Positions 24,898 to 37,590 of a stretch of 64,000 nt of DNA are shown in pieces (positions within the stretch are counted from its first letter, which is position 1; every line of letters begins with the position of its first letter). Source of the stretch: Zonotrichia leucophrys gambelii (lineage: Eukaryota; Chordata; Aves; Passeriformes; Passerellidae); NCBI RefSeq assembly GCF_028769735.1, contig NC_088193.1, positions 7,529,814 through 7,593,813 of the forward strand, written 5' to 3'. The notes beneath the pieces were generated by a model, which saw only the letters and a program-made list of their open reading frames with translations, was not told the origin of the DNA and did not search any database. Made by a program: the position numbers and the translations under genes.

Positions 24898-24964
24898 TGT
24901 TGTCAACAATGAAAGGAAAACCCACATTTAGTGCTGGAGGTTCTGCTCTTTCTTGTGACTTGAT
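24898..24964 (-). CDS. Candidate internal exon (2 of a minus-strand pair)
   Basis: A minus-strand acceptor (ttctaaaccccttgcatctag) is followed by 67 bp and the strong donor ACA|gtaagt. The frame is open in phase 0 and encodes 22 residues plus one base, including ERAEPPALNVGFPFIVDN. This has a plausible hydrophobic core and no rare-residue excess. Its start phase (0) matches the end phase of the candidate exon at 25424-25577, 459 bp upstream in the direction of transcription. I do not recognise the protein. Reading on past the donor soon gives Cys- and Pro-rich translation, as expected for intron. Confidence 0.42.
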
Positions 24965-25423
24965 CTAGATGCAAGGGGTTTAGAAATAATACTTACAATA
25001 AAAAGAATAATAATTATTAATAATCATCAAATAAATAAGCCTATTGAATATTTAAGCCAGTAACCATCTCCATAAAAAATTCTCCTGGGTGTCTCACAGT
25101 GCATGTAAATAAGAATCTTTTAAAAATTGATCCAAATTACGTTCCTGTAAGATTCAGTATGTTTTCATCATTGTTGAATATCATGCCACTCCTTCAGGAA
25201 AAAGAAAACAGAGGAACAAGGTAGAGGGAGAAGGGAAAAAATAAACTAGAGCTTGCAAAATGGAGGAAACATTGCTCTTCTCCCAGTGCTTCTTTACAAA
25301 AAGGCTGATGAAATTAAGCAATATATACAGTCTATGTATTCCAACAGAGGCTTGAAATGCCACTTTAACACAAGCCAAAACAAAAAGAAAAATCCAATAA
25401 AGTAATAAAAAAGCCCACTTTAC

Positions 25424-25577
25424 TGAGAGACTAATTTTGTTTTCATATTTGGAGCCACAAACTCCTGCTTTATGTGGCATCTGAGGACCCAAATGGATTA
25501 TTTCAGTGTTTTCCAGCATCTTCAGTAGCCTGTGCTCCTCCACCTTCTCCCTTGTATGTCGTTCTTCAAACTTACTG
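25424..25577 (-). CDS. Candidate internal exon (1 of a minus-strand pair)
   Basis: On the minus strand ttcttttgattag precedes an exon that starts at 25577, or at 25574, because the acceptor is a tandem tagcag (a NAGNAG site). It runs 154 bp to the donor TCA|gtaaag. The frame gives 51 residues: a charged, probably helical first half (KFEERHTREKVEEHRLLKML) and a second half containing IIHLGPQMPHKAGVCGSKYE. It would start in phase 2 and end in phase 0, matching the next candidate at 24898-24964. Past the donor the frame turns into a hydrophobic Leu/Phe/Val run that fits intron translation. No family is recognised. The donor is only moderate. Confidence 0.45.
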
Positions 25578-28500
25578 CTAATCAAAAGAAATTTCTGGGA
25601 TCTTCACTTCCATTTTTAGTGCTGGCCTAGTTAAAAAAACAAAGGGAGCCCAGCAATAAATAGTAAGACAGGCTCCTCTTTTCTTTATTGAAAGAGTAAA
25701 GGGAAGGAATCTCTCTGCTCCTCCTTGATCAGATTATTGAGGCAAACAGGCTCTTCAAGAGCTGTTAGCAAAGCAGCCAGCATGGTGTGAAGTCTGGAGG
25801 GAAAGGAGATGGAGAAGAATGCCATCCTGGCTCCAGGATGGCTTTGAATGCAGCACCAAAGCAGACACCAGGCCATGGCACTCCTGGGAAGTGCTGGTGG
25901 GACACCTTGGCTGTGACTGAATCTCTGGACTCCTGCCCAATTCACTTTGGGTGGATTCAGTTAAATTCTCTCTGTGTGACTTCTTGAACAAGCAGGTACC
26001 TGCCAGACTGTCCCAGCTTATTTTTAAAATCCATTAACTGCAGTTCCATGCAGGAGGGAGATTTTCGGAACCCTCAGTTATTCACAACACCCTGATCAAT
26101 TTTCCCAATGATTAAGGATGAATGGCTGATAACAAACCTTGACAGGTCACATGGAGGCAGCTGGCCTGGAGCAAGTGAAGCTTTGGAGAAAAGGAACTGC
26201 ACAGGCATCACCAGGTCCTCCCCATGGAAATAAGTGAAGACTCAACTCTGCCTGGATTTGTACTATCCTGAATCTTCCTTTTTCTTAAGGAGCAGCTTAC
26301 CTTACACTTGCTTTATGCCAGTGCACATCCAAGATGACTGAAATAAAGACTGAGTGACAAACTAAATGAGAACACAAAAACTTGGGAATTACATCACAAA
26401 CAGATTCCATCACCACAGGATTTCACCTGCTCAACAGCACAGTGGGATCAGGTACAGAGATCAGACACTCTGCATGTAAAACAGTCTGCATCTGATTTCT
26501 TGGGCAAAGTCAGTCTCACAATGACAATATGAGGCTTTCAGAGCAAAGAGAGAGAAGAGACCAAACAGGCTTCTGAAGAGGGATTTTCTGAGCTGTTCCC
26601 AGCACCCTGAACTGCAGAGGAGAGGAGAAGCTGTGTGTGCTCAAACAACCCTGAGTGAAGGGGCCTAAACACTGCCAGGTGTTTCTTCTACAGGCAGCAC
26701 TGCCAAGGAAGTCAAGGACTCTCCTTCTTTACTCTGTAAATCACTGGAAACTGGAGAAATAACACTGAGGACTTCCAGAGCCATCCTGAGTGAAGGCACG
26801 GGTAGAAATGAGGTGACAACCCCTGCATCAGCTCCAGAGGCTGGGACAGCCCTTCCCTCCCTGTGCAGCACCCTCAGCTCTGCTGCAGCCATCCCCACCC
26901 CTTGTGCTCTCTGCTCAAACTTCAGGGGTCTCAAATGCATTCATTACAATGTTAAATGAATCTGCACTTGAAGGGGAACTGGGGAGAGGAAAAACTGATG
27001 TGCAGGTCCCCATGGCAGCAGCCAGAAAGGCCAGGCTTCACAATTCTGTGATCATTTCACCAAGGCAGCTCTCCTGCCTCTGAAGCATTTCTGCTGCAGC
27101 TTATCCACCTCAGCACTTCTATTTATACAGACATGGCTCACTTTACAACTGCCTCACACAAGGTTCCTCTTCCACCTTCCCTTCAAAAACCAAAATCAAA
27201 TAAGATCTCTTCCTAGAGTTCATCCCCAGTTGGTGACAGGGCTGTAAAGACAAGGTGATACACGAGGTTTAGAATGCTCAGAACTGCAATGGGGATCTGG
27301 GTGAGCACAAAGGTGAACTGCTGGACCAGAAACTGTTACCCTGATCCCACCTGACACTGCCATATGCCCAGCCCTGCAAAAGCAGCAGGAAAGGGAAGAT
27401 CCAAATCTCATCTGCATTCAGGACATCATTTCAAAGGTGTCTTCAATGGGCAGACATGTCACACAGTCATTTTTTTACTGCAGTCCCTAAGTGAATTGTT
27501 ATGTTGCTTTTATTACTATATTGAGGACATTCATTTAAAATAAGAAAAATAAGGAAGAAAGCAGTGAAGCTTGGCTGGAAAGTTGGGTAGACATGTCCCT
27601 GGAGATCTCCCATCTAAAGTCTGGGAAAAAACAGCTCTAATCTCCTCTGGTACTCCTTAGACTGGAAAAGAGAAACACTTGCAGATGGTGTTCCTGAGGG
27701 GGTGTGGGAGGCAGGGAAAAATAATTTCTCCAGACTCAGCCTTTGTATAATGTGTAAAAGTAAATGGATTTCTCTCACTTCTTGAAATTCTGCATTTTGG
27801 GGCTTTTTTTTTCAGCCCTGGTTGCTTCCTTCTCCCAGTCCCGTGGAGTCCCATCTACAAGCTCCCTCTCCACTACACTTCATCCCCCTCATCAAGGCAA
27901 CACCATCCCAGGGCTGCAGCACCTCATCACCAAAGTCTCACAGTTCCCACTTCCCAACAGCTCTTTCCTCCCAAGAGCTTCTTAGCAGCTGTACCAGAAG
28001 GGAATTCTGCCACTTTTCTCCTCTGTGTAACATGGTCAGAAGAGCCAGACTGACTCACAGGCACCAAAATGGGCATTCCAGTGAACTGGGGAGTCTTGGA
28101 TATACATCCTTCCTCCACACAGGACAAGGAGCTGAGCTTGTGGGTTCAGCTTAATTGAAACTGGGAAACACAAAAAGTCCCAATAGAAAAATTTACAGGT
28201 TCATTATCAATTGCTTATTGCTGATAGCTGATAACATCACACCAAAAAAGCAGTTTGGACAGAAATAAGCAGAACACTTTCCCATGCTGTCCTCTCTCAT
28301 GTCCCAGCTCTGTCAATTAACTGAAGATGATCATCATCTACAGCAATTTCTTCTGCTTAAAACTATTTAGTGTCAACTGCGTTGCTGGTAAAATTCCCAT
28401 GTTCTAATAAGAAAAGTGCTTTGCTTGTTTGTTTTAAAAGCCCAGTACAAAATAGAGCAGTTTCTTCCTTTATGCTCATCTAATGCTCCGGTGGGCAAAA

Positions 28501-30172
28501 CTCAATAGTAATAACCTGCACTGGGAAAGGCAGACTTGTTCTTCCCCAGTTCCCCAGTAAGTAATCCTGTGTCAACCACCAAGAAAGAAGCGAAATCCAG
28601 CTTGTGCTCCAAGTGAGCTGCAGTGTCAGCATCCCTCAGAGAGGGCCAGGGAGCCCCTCAGTGCAGCTAACCAAGTGCTGAAGTGCTGCTGCCAAGTGAA
28701 AGGCCAAGAGAACCCTCTCTCAACAAAGCATTTGTCCTGCTCCCTGTCTGTTGTCGTGTAAAATACAATTTTCTTGCATGCTGAGGCTCCACCATCCCAC
28801 CCTGGAAGAATTCAAGGTGAGCTTTCCCATTTCAGCCCTGCCAGGTACTGTTGCTAAGCGCATTTTAAAGGAATTCAGCCACAGATACACCACAAGACAA
28901 TCCAACATGGACACCAAAGCAGCACAGACCTATAGGAATAGGAAGGAAATGCTATCCAGCAACTCTCACTCCATTCTTTTCCAGCAGGATGGAGCAGAAT
29001 TAAGGCCCTGACATCACCAGAGCTATTAAGGAACAAGGAGGTGCTGCAGTTACCTGCAGACTCACTCAGACCACAGGACGACTGTTCTGGTATAGAAACT
29101 GCAGAGGATGACCTTGGATCTCCTCCTGAGGTGAAATCCTATTTGAGCATGCCTCACCTCACAGCTGCTCCAACATTTCCAGTGCCATCACTCAGATGTC
29201 CTTGGCTTCCATGGGCAAGTCCTATGAATGGAAACAGAACCAGGGCAGAGGCTGTTGAACACCATTTTTGCTTTGCCACTGCCTAATTAGATGATGCTGA
29301 CTAATCCTCTGCATTACTTCACAGTGAAAGGAACCCAGCAGGAGTGTTAGGATGGGTTTGAAAGAGCTAAAAGCCATGAATTATTTCCTTTTACAGAGAG
29401 CATTTCATTTGTACAAGTTGCTTCCATCAAGTGTTCCTTTCTGAGATTATATTCCCCACAAAATGCCTCTGTGGCCTCCAGTGTTGCAAGTTCAAAGAAC
29501 AGCAGACAGAAACAGAAAAATGAAGAGAAAAAAGCTGGATGCATTCCACTGAAATATTTTCCATATTGAAGCAACTACAATGAGAAGTGACTTGCAGAAC
29601 TGGTCTCTTGACCTACCATTAAGTAAACAGGGGCTATAAATTTTTGTTCTCCTCTTGCAAAACTGTAGATCTGTGGCTAATATAGCCATAATGCAGCCCC
29701 TGAGCAAATTCACAGAGAGCAGCTCATGGGTTTAGAGTGGGACATGGACAAGCACCCCTTGCAAAGCTCAACCCCACACTTGACAGTCCTGTTGAGCTGA
29801 GAGAACCTCAACAAACTAATTTAAACCTAAAATGTTCTGATTGCCTTTGTTTCCTCAGAGATCCTGCTAAACCACAACTGCAAAAGACACAAGGTGAAAA
29901 GAAAGGCCACAGACTGAAATATTCAAGGATAGGAAATGTTTTATAATCAATTTTTTTGAAGCTTTAACAGGATGATATCATCAGCTACCTCTTTACCTGA
30001 GCTGGTTCCTATGGCAAGTCTTCTTTTTTTTTTCTCCAGGCTTAGCCTGGTAAGTGATGATTCATAGGAAGCACAGCAGTGCTACTGCAAAGACAGGGGA
30101 AACTATGGCAGCTCTGGTGGGGAACTAGCAGGGCTCTACAGCCCTGGTGAGTATGGAAAGCATTCCCCATCT

Positions 30173-30305
30173 CACAGAAACACAGAAGCTGGAAGGGACC
30201 CACAAGGACCACTGAGTTCAACTCCTGGCCCTGCCCAGACATCCCACCAACCCTACCCTGTCCCTGAGAGCATTGTCCAACCACTCCTGGAGCTCTGGCA
30301 GTTCC
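30173..30305 (-). mobile_element. CR1 LINE 3'-end fragment, reverse orientation
   Basis: The + strand reads ctcacagaaacacagaagct, ggaagggacccacaaggacc, actgagttcaactcctggcc and cactcctggagctctggcag. This is the usual CR1 order seen in reverse, including the cacagaa terminal repeats at its left end. Only the 3' end is present. Confidence 0.9.
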
Positions 30306-32175
30306 AAGCAGAACGTGGTATCAGCAAAAGAAAACAAGTGCACTTTGCTGGTGAGTTTTCAACAAAACTTAAAGTATAATGAATGACTTCAATACACCAA
30401 TGTTTTACTTTTTGTGATGCAGGGCCCCCCCCAAATTATTCAGGGGTAGACAAAATGTTAACTCAAAGCCCAACTTCCTCTGTGACTTGAGATACATCAA
30501 AACCAGCCCCCACTGCTCTGGATGGACAAGTCTGAAGAACATTCACAATGCACTTCTGGTGCTGGTGACTGGGAGAAATTTTACCCCCTCCAGTCAGGAG
30601 CTCAAGGCCTCCCACACTGTGCCAGCCTCCTGTCAGCTGCAGTGAAAGGCTGGGGTGTGGGGTGTGCTCCTCAGGTTCCTCCATGTGCATCTCAACCTCT
30701 ATTAGAAAGTACCTCTTAGGAAAGAGCACAGTTTGAACCAGTTTTACCCTTCAAAATAACTCCACACAAACAGCGTCTTGCCCAACAACACAGCTCCTGA
30801 AAGCTGCCCAGGGTCAAATGTGCTCCCTCCTTTGGTCACAAAACCAAGTCAGCACAACTGCACCTTCACCTCCTCACCCACAGCAGATCCCCCAGGGTGT
30901 GCCAGGGCTGCACCACTCACTGAGGGCAGGTTTTCAGTCTCAGCCTTACCTGAGCACAGAAGTTGGCTGAATATTGTTACCAATTACACAGAAATTTGGG
31001 TCAGTGATAGAGGAGAGAACAGAAAGAAAAAAACAGCTGGGTTTACAGAGCACCCAGGTTTGTGCAAGGTAAAGAATAAATCCTCTTTTAGTTACACTGC
31101 AGCCATACTTGATCAGGAAGCAGAATGACTAAGCTCAGGTCCAGTTATTTTCTAAGTAATTTGCTTTCCAAAAAGCTTCCCAGGTGTACCTGCAGGTCAG
31201 TCCCTACTGTATGTGCCCTTTTAGATCTCATGTTTACATCAGCAGATGATTTTACAAGTACCTAGTGCAATAATTCTCAAAAAAATGTAATGCATAAATA
31301 TTTCTGCATACAATTAAACTAATAATTAGTTCCCATCAAGCACATGCATGCAGGAATGTGGAACAATAGCTGAGCAGTGGAAGTGTGCAGGCATTCATTA
31401 AGTCACTACATAAATGCAGGCAGATGCGCTGCTGGAAATAACTTTTGCTCAAGGTCACTAGTGAAGTTGTTTTAATGTAATTAATTCAGTAGCATTCCGA
31501 ATAATAAAAACTGCATAAAGCACTAATTCAGCTGAAGGACAACAAGCAGCCACAGTCTGTGCATCATCCATAAACAAACCACGCCAGAGCTGGCAGTGCT
31601 GCACTGGGCCAGGGTTAAGCAGCCCCTGCTGACTCACCAGGCAGCTCTGCCACCATCCCTTCCAAACAGGGGGACAGCAATGTCCCCTGAAAGTCAGGAC
31701 CCAAAATGCAATTCCAACGGGGAAAAAGACAGGAATACAGTAAGTTTAGTGCTAGCTACTTTTTTATTTTAGTGAATATAAAGTCTTTCCCCATGGTATT
31801 TGTATAATGCGACAATACTGAGGAAGAACTTTGGTTGGTGTGAAATGAACAGGAGTGAGGAACCATTTCAGCCTCTCTTGTTAAAGACAGAAGGCTCAAA
31901 GTCTCACACCTTCCTTTCCTTCCAAGGAACCTTGTCATTTTATTGCCCAGCCAGCAGCCCTGCCATAGCACACAGGGGGAAGATGGGAGAGCAGCAGCCA
32001 GGGGAGGATCAAACACCTCAGAATGGACTTCAGGCCCAACCAAACAGGTTTCATCATTTTCAGCACATTTTATTCCAAACAGCATGTAACCTATTTTAGG
32101 CCTCACTCTGAGCTGACTATAATTAACTGTAATTTGTACAGATTTCAATTTAATACATGAACTGGCTTGCTAAAG

Positions 32176-32190
32176 AAAAAAAAAAAAAAA
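32176..32190. repeat. Poly(A) run
   Basis: Fifteen consecutive A. The sequence upstream shows no target-site duplication or recognisable retroposon. Confidence 0.8.
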
Positions 32191-35100
32191 GCAGGGCAAT
32201 TACCAAAGTTAAAGAAAGTCAGAAACCCATTTTTAAGTTCAAACATCAGACAAAATCACATTGTATATTGGCTCTACATAATAATCTTTCCAACACAATT
32301 CCAAGGTAAATATTTTAGAGGCTTTTATGGTATCTCAAACTTATCACAAAGACAGAATGTGATTTTATACACTAAAAAACTCAACTTCCCTTTAATAAAA
32401 ATGCAGTTCATATTTGCTTTCTTAGCAGTAGGAGAGGCTTGTATTTCAAAATTTGGCTGGGTTTGGGTTTTTTTGCTGTGACAAAGCACAATTGTGCTTA
32501 GGTTCAAATGAGAATCTCCAAATCTGGTGAGACCTGGCCTTATTTCCCATCTCCAATTCCATTCTCTTCTATTTTATTACTCAAGAAAAGACCATCATTT
32601 CCAGCCTCTCCTTCCACTGCCACCCCCAGTGTCACAGAAAATCCCAGCAGGGAAAATAAAGAGAAGAAAGCTCTGTTTCAGAACCTCATGTGGACATTCC
32701 CCGAGGGAAAAACCCACAAGAATAAACTCTTACTCATTTACATCCAGACCTCTCTTTTTTTCCTCCCTCCCAGGCACTCTTATCTATGCTACAGAATTTT
32801 CTCTGCTGTAGGTGAGTTATCACCAAATCCCTTTTTACAAACAATATGGCAAAGAAAACCAGAAGAATCCCAGAAGGTTTTGAATCAGAACTTGACATCC
32901 TGTGCAGTTCCAAACGAGAAAATCTGCCTGCCCTGCACCTCCTTTTTACTACTTTAATTGCATTTCTGTGCCTTGCATCCTTCCTTTGTTGGAAACTTTT
33001 ACTTCTCTGGTAACTCCTGAGACAAGACAGCAGTTGGTGGAGCAAAGAAAAATAAACCTGTGAAATTTTTTGTAAGGAGGGAAAACAAGAAAAACTCCCA
33101 GTGCCCTTATCTGCACAAAACCACCCCTGGATTCCTCTCCAGCACATCCCGCTGCTGCAGGCAGCCACATCTGCCTTGGTTTTCAGCCTATGCCAAAGTT
33201 TTCCTGACTAATGCTGCAAAGCCTGGCTGGGAGCTAAGCTGCAGTGACTTCAACTGGAAAGCAAGTCTGATAATTTTGCAGTGCTGTCTGGCAAGCCAGG
33301 AAAGAGATGAGGGATGGAAAGAGTGACGGAAATGGAATTAAGAAGTAGTAGATGAGGTGACATTCAAGAAGAGAGAGGCTGTAAAAGCAATGACACCATT
33401 CTGACTTGACACACTTCAGATAATGTAACTTCAAGCTGACAGAGCATAAATAGTCGCTGATGATGTAAAAACAGAGTTAGGAGTACTTGGAAGTATTAAC
33501 TTTTCCTGGGCAATTGTCATTCCTACAGCCCAGACAAAATTATTTTGCCTCTCTGCAAGTTAAATGGCACTACTTTGCTTTTGGCTTCCAAGAAAACTTT
33601 GCTCTAATTAGAACAGTTCCTTGCAGAGCAGAGTGAGTTCCCAGCACCACTGTAAATGAATAAATGCAGCAAAGGCAGATGCAACTTCCACCTTGCAAGG
33701 CTGTTTACAAAGTTTTGAATTCATTCAATCAAGAGTAGGCAATGTCTAGCCAAAAACATCACAAAGCCAAGGAGGAACAAGCACAGCCCACACTCACCAG
33801 TGGAATATAAAGTGTGAGCAGAAGAGCATTGCAGAAGTGTAAGAGGGTTGAGCTCCAAAGCATCCACCTCTGTGTCTCTGAGCTGAGCTCCCTACCAGCA
33901 ACACAGAAACACTTGGGTGGGAAAACACCCCTGGGATGAGCCTGAAAGGGCCAGAGGATGTGAGCAAAAAGGCAGCAAGCTCTGCTACTCCACAGAGTAA
34001 GTGAATTTCCAGCACACTGCAAGTGAAGAGAAACTGAAAGGAATGACTCAATGAGAGCCAGGGCAGGAACAGCTGCACGACCCCAGATGTGCCCCAATTC
34101 CCAATTCCTTCCTTGTCCCTTGCAGCAACTTCAAACCACGACAGAGAATCCTCCCCAAAGCTCCAGAGCTGTCCCAGCAGTTCACCTTCTGCTTCCACAT
34201 CAGCCCTCTTAGACAGGGAGTAACATGGGCTGACTGAAATGTCCCCCAAACGTCCACTCACAGCAAAAGCATCACCCCAAACAAACCAGAGGGAGCAGAG
34301 AGCAATGACATAAAAACATCAGGAAAGAAATACAGCACTGGAATAAGAAAAGAAACCCCAAGGAAAGCAAAAAAGTATCCAGAGATAGGAATCAAGGACT
34401 GTGCATAACAACATACTTGGTGTGGTTGCTTGTAGAGGAGCAGAAGGTGGGGCAGAATCATCATTTTCTTGGAAATGCTGTGATTGGGCTTTATCCAAAA
34501 TGAATAGCATTAATTGTTTACATCAGCAGCAATTGCTGTCATCTCCATTTTCTATTACTCCTCTTTGGTTTCCATTTTTTCCTGCTGTTGTGGCAGCTAT
34601 TTCTTACCCTAAACAATAAAGAATACTCCTATTTCTCACTGTTTCTAATTTGTGCACTCAACTCAGCACTCTCAAACACAGGGCTTGTCACAGGACAGGA
34701 CCCCCACTGAGGACAGTATGGGGATTTTGGCCTTCTAGGAGCAGTCACCAAGGAAAAAAGCTTCTTTCAAAGATAGCAGCTATTTAAAAAGCATCATTGG
34801 CCTTCAGAGCTTGAATCAGAGTTTTGCCTTTTTGACCAAACTAGTGCTGCCTGTACTGAATTCCAGCTACCCCTTTATCTCTACCAAGATAAGATTTTTA
34901 TCTTGCCAGCCTTTAGACTGATACCCACCTAAATGCCTCTTCATCCAAGTCAAATGAGTTTTCAGCTGCTTTTCAGGGCTGTAGAGATTTGCATACCACG
35001 TAACAGTGATGGCATTGCAGAACTGGGACAACAGACAGGCAGAAGAGCAGTGCCATTAACTGCTTAACATACTAAAGGTGGATTTAAGGAAGGCAGAGGG

Positions 35101-36201
35101 ACTTCCTTTTTGAACATCCCAGAAAAACAGCATGCTTTTCCAAGCTGTTCATGTGGCTCTCAACAAGCTCTGTATTTTGCCCAACCAAAACACAAGCCAT
35201 GCTGACCACATCACTGAAATGTGGCTGGAAAATGGAAAACATTCCCCTTTCACAAATGTACTCCCAGGAAATAAATAATCACTCATTAAACACAGAAACA
35301 CAAACAATAGCATTGCCTGTTCAGAGCTGGTTTGACCTGTCTCGATTTACAGTTTCTTTCTAAGTCTATCAGCTGAATTCTCAGTAACTACTCGTGGCTC
35401 CCTGCCCATTTTTAGTACCTGAAGCTGCCTGGTAACTCGAGTGCCTGAAGCTCTCTGGTGTACTTACTCCTTTGAAGAAAAGAAGCTGTTTAGAGGGAAG
35501 GGCAAAGGAAAATGTGCAGCTTCCCAATCCTAGAATAGACATTGAAATATCAATGGAGTCAACCACAACAGCAGTAAAGAATCACTTCAGTTCTCCTGGA
35601 AAATTCTGCTATTTCAACTTAAAATGCTAACAAGATCAGCCCTTTCTCCCAAAAGTCCAACTTAATCTTGAGTTTTGAAGGGAGAAAACCCTAAACAACC
35701 AAACACTGACACTACAAACACATCCCAACCCAGCATGGGAAATAAATACAAAGTAAAGTTCAACCCTGTGATTAATCTTTGTTTCACTTGCCCAGTACAT
35801 GCAAGGGAGTTATAAAGCCATCTTTGACTGAACTTTGGCCCCTCAGATACAGCAATACACACTAGAAATGACTGAACACTCATCCTTCACCCGCTGCCTT
35901 TCATCTTCAGCCGTGCCTAAGCCTCGCATTAAGTTTCAAGGCAAAACAAGATCTTGCCCCAACAGGCCCGGCTCACCCAGAGACTCCTCCTCTGTATTTC
36001 CCTGGAGTGTGCGCAGTTCCGAGAAGCAAAAAACCCCAGCACGTCCCTTCCAAAGCATTCCATGGTCCCAAGGAGCCAGGCGGCCCCAGCAGGGAGGAGC
36101 CTTCCTGCCCAACAGCTCCTGCTCTGAGCGCTGCCGCACGCGGGCAGAGGATGCTCAGTGGGAAAAATGCATGGATTGTATGATTGGCTTTTTGCAAATA
36201 T

Positions 36202-36973
36202 TGTTATGAATAAGAAGCTTGACTAGGCCAATATTCAAGCAGCAATCAATTTATTATTTAATATGGTAAAGTATGAGCAATACAGCGCTGGGTACAGTGG
36301 GGGAAGTTTTCCCACCAACTGCACACCCATAATTGAGGGTTACAGGTATTTATAGGGGTACTCATCAGCTTTTTTTCAGCAGTTTCTATTTCCAATCTTT
36401 TACTCCTCAGCAATTTTTATTCCAAATTATTACATCACAAATTATTACTATTGTGATTTTAGTTTCTCGGGGTGTATCTCAAAGGAGTATCCCCAGATGG
36501 TGACGGTCCAGTTTCTGAAAGAAGAAAGACGAATCCCATCTGGTGGGGTCCAGCTCCCCAGATGTGTGTCCACCTTTTAATTGCAGAGACTCTAAATCTC
36601 ATAACAGTGATGTCCAGCTTCCCTTTGGTCAAAACCATAAACCCTTGAGGTGATGTTCACCTTCCTTTCTCAAACTGTTTTTCTCTGCTTCAATAAGGCG
36701 TGAGATAAGCATATTTCCTTTATATATATCCCAAAGCTATAGTTTCAAGGACACAAGTAATATTCTAAAATTATACTTCAAAAGGTTATTATTGCAGAGC
36801 TTTTTATGGATTAAATGCAAGCAAAAAGCAACATCTTTAACACCTTAATTCCAGTGCTCCTAAATCAACCAGGGTTAATTGCAAACAAAAGATAGGTTCA
36901 AAGGCCTTTTTCCATGCTTTATTTTCCTGAGTTATTATTAGAATTCACAGCTCTCCCATTGTCAGTGTCCACA
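36202..36973 (-). mobile_element. LTR of an endogenous retrovirus, minus orientation (apparently solo)
   Basis: In the minus direction the element starts tgtggacactgacaatggga and ends cttattcataaca, giving the TG...CA ends of an LTR, 772 bp in all. AATAAA is present on the minus strand (36250-36255), about 50 bp before the 3' end, as expected for the R region. The flanking 5-mers are aatat (36197-36201) and catat (36974-36978), a 4/5 match consistent with an aged target-site duplication. No primer-binding site, internal gene or second copy in the same orientation is visible, so it is probably a solo LTR left by recombination. The class (ERVL-like from a 5 bp duplication) is tentative. Confidence 0.75.
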
Positions 36974-37051
36974 CATATCGCAATCACAAGTACACACATC
37001 ACCTGTTTGTACCTGACACGAAACACAGCTTTGCATCTCACAATATTAAAA

Positions 37052-37574
37052 TGAATGTTATATGTGTTGTCTTAGTAAGTAATGCTGTATTAATTCTCTT
37101 AAGTACTGTGTTAAATATAGTTTTAGGCTATAAAATTTGTTAATGAGGCACTCGCACCAGATAGCAGCCACAGGACACCTAAATCTTTCAGGGAAACAAA
37201 TTTATTGCCTTCTTATAAGAAGAAATGAACTTCTTCCTGCCTTGAAAGCGCTGTTAGGATTAGAAGGAAGAAGCTGACAATGACCAGACAGAATCCTGTG
37301 TTTGAATGGAATTTATGCATCATGTATGAAGTGTATGAATATGCACTATTGTTCTTAAGAGTTAATCCTTTATTAGCAGGTGTCCTTTTTCGGGCTGGTG
37401 ATGCCCAGAAAGAGGTAGCCAGACTGTCTGTAACTCTTTGCTTTTATTGTCTCATACTGTCCTAATTCAATTTGTCCAAATTGTTATTACTCTAATTGTG
37501 TTACTATTTTTATAACCATTTCATTACTATTAAACTTTTAAAATTTGAAAAACAAGTGATTGGTGGTTTTCACA
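37052..37574 (+). mobile_element. LTR-type element, plus orientation
   Basis: Begins near tgaatgttatatgtgttgtc and ends gtgattggtggttttcaca. An ATTAAA at 37529-37534 lies about 45 bp before the end. Phrases such as tgtatgaagtgtatgaatat, gggctggtgatgcccagaa and aattcaatttgtccaaattg resemble a bird ERVL-type LTR from memory. The left end is uncertain, with two or three possible TG starts (37052, 37065), and no target-site duplication can be matched, so the element may be 5'-truncated. It sits only about 80 bp from the oppositely oriented LTR at 36202-36973. Confidence 0.65.
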
Positions 37575-37590
37575 CTCAGGAATGAGGACT

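Larger units (their letters stand above)
25578..36201. other. No gene recognised apart from one CR1 and weak exon candidates
   Basis: Possible + strand cassettes exist at 32774-32811 (strong splice sites, 38 bp) and 33902-33994 (donor ACAGA|gtaagt, open in two frames). Neither is convincing. About 31270-31560 looks like constrained noncoding DNA. A slightly CpG-richer patch at about 35990-36150 could be a weak promoter, but it is not a clear CpG island. Confidence 0.45.

Noticed and set aside
33880..33995. Possible + exon with donor ACAGA|gtaagt
   Set aside because: Two frames are open and the acceptor is weak; no phase-compatible neighbours.
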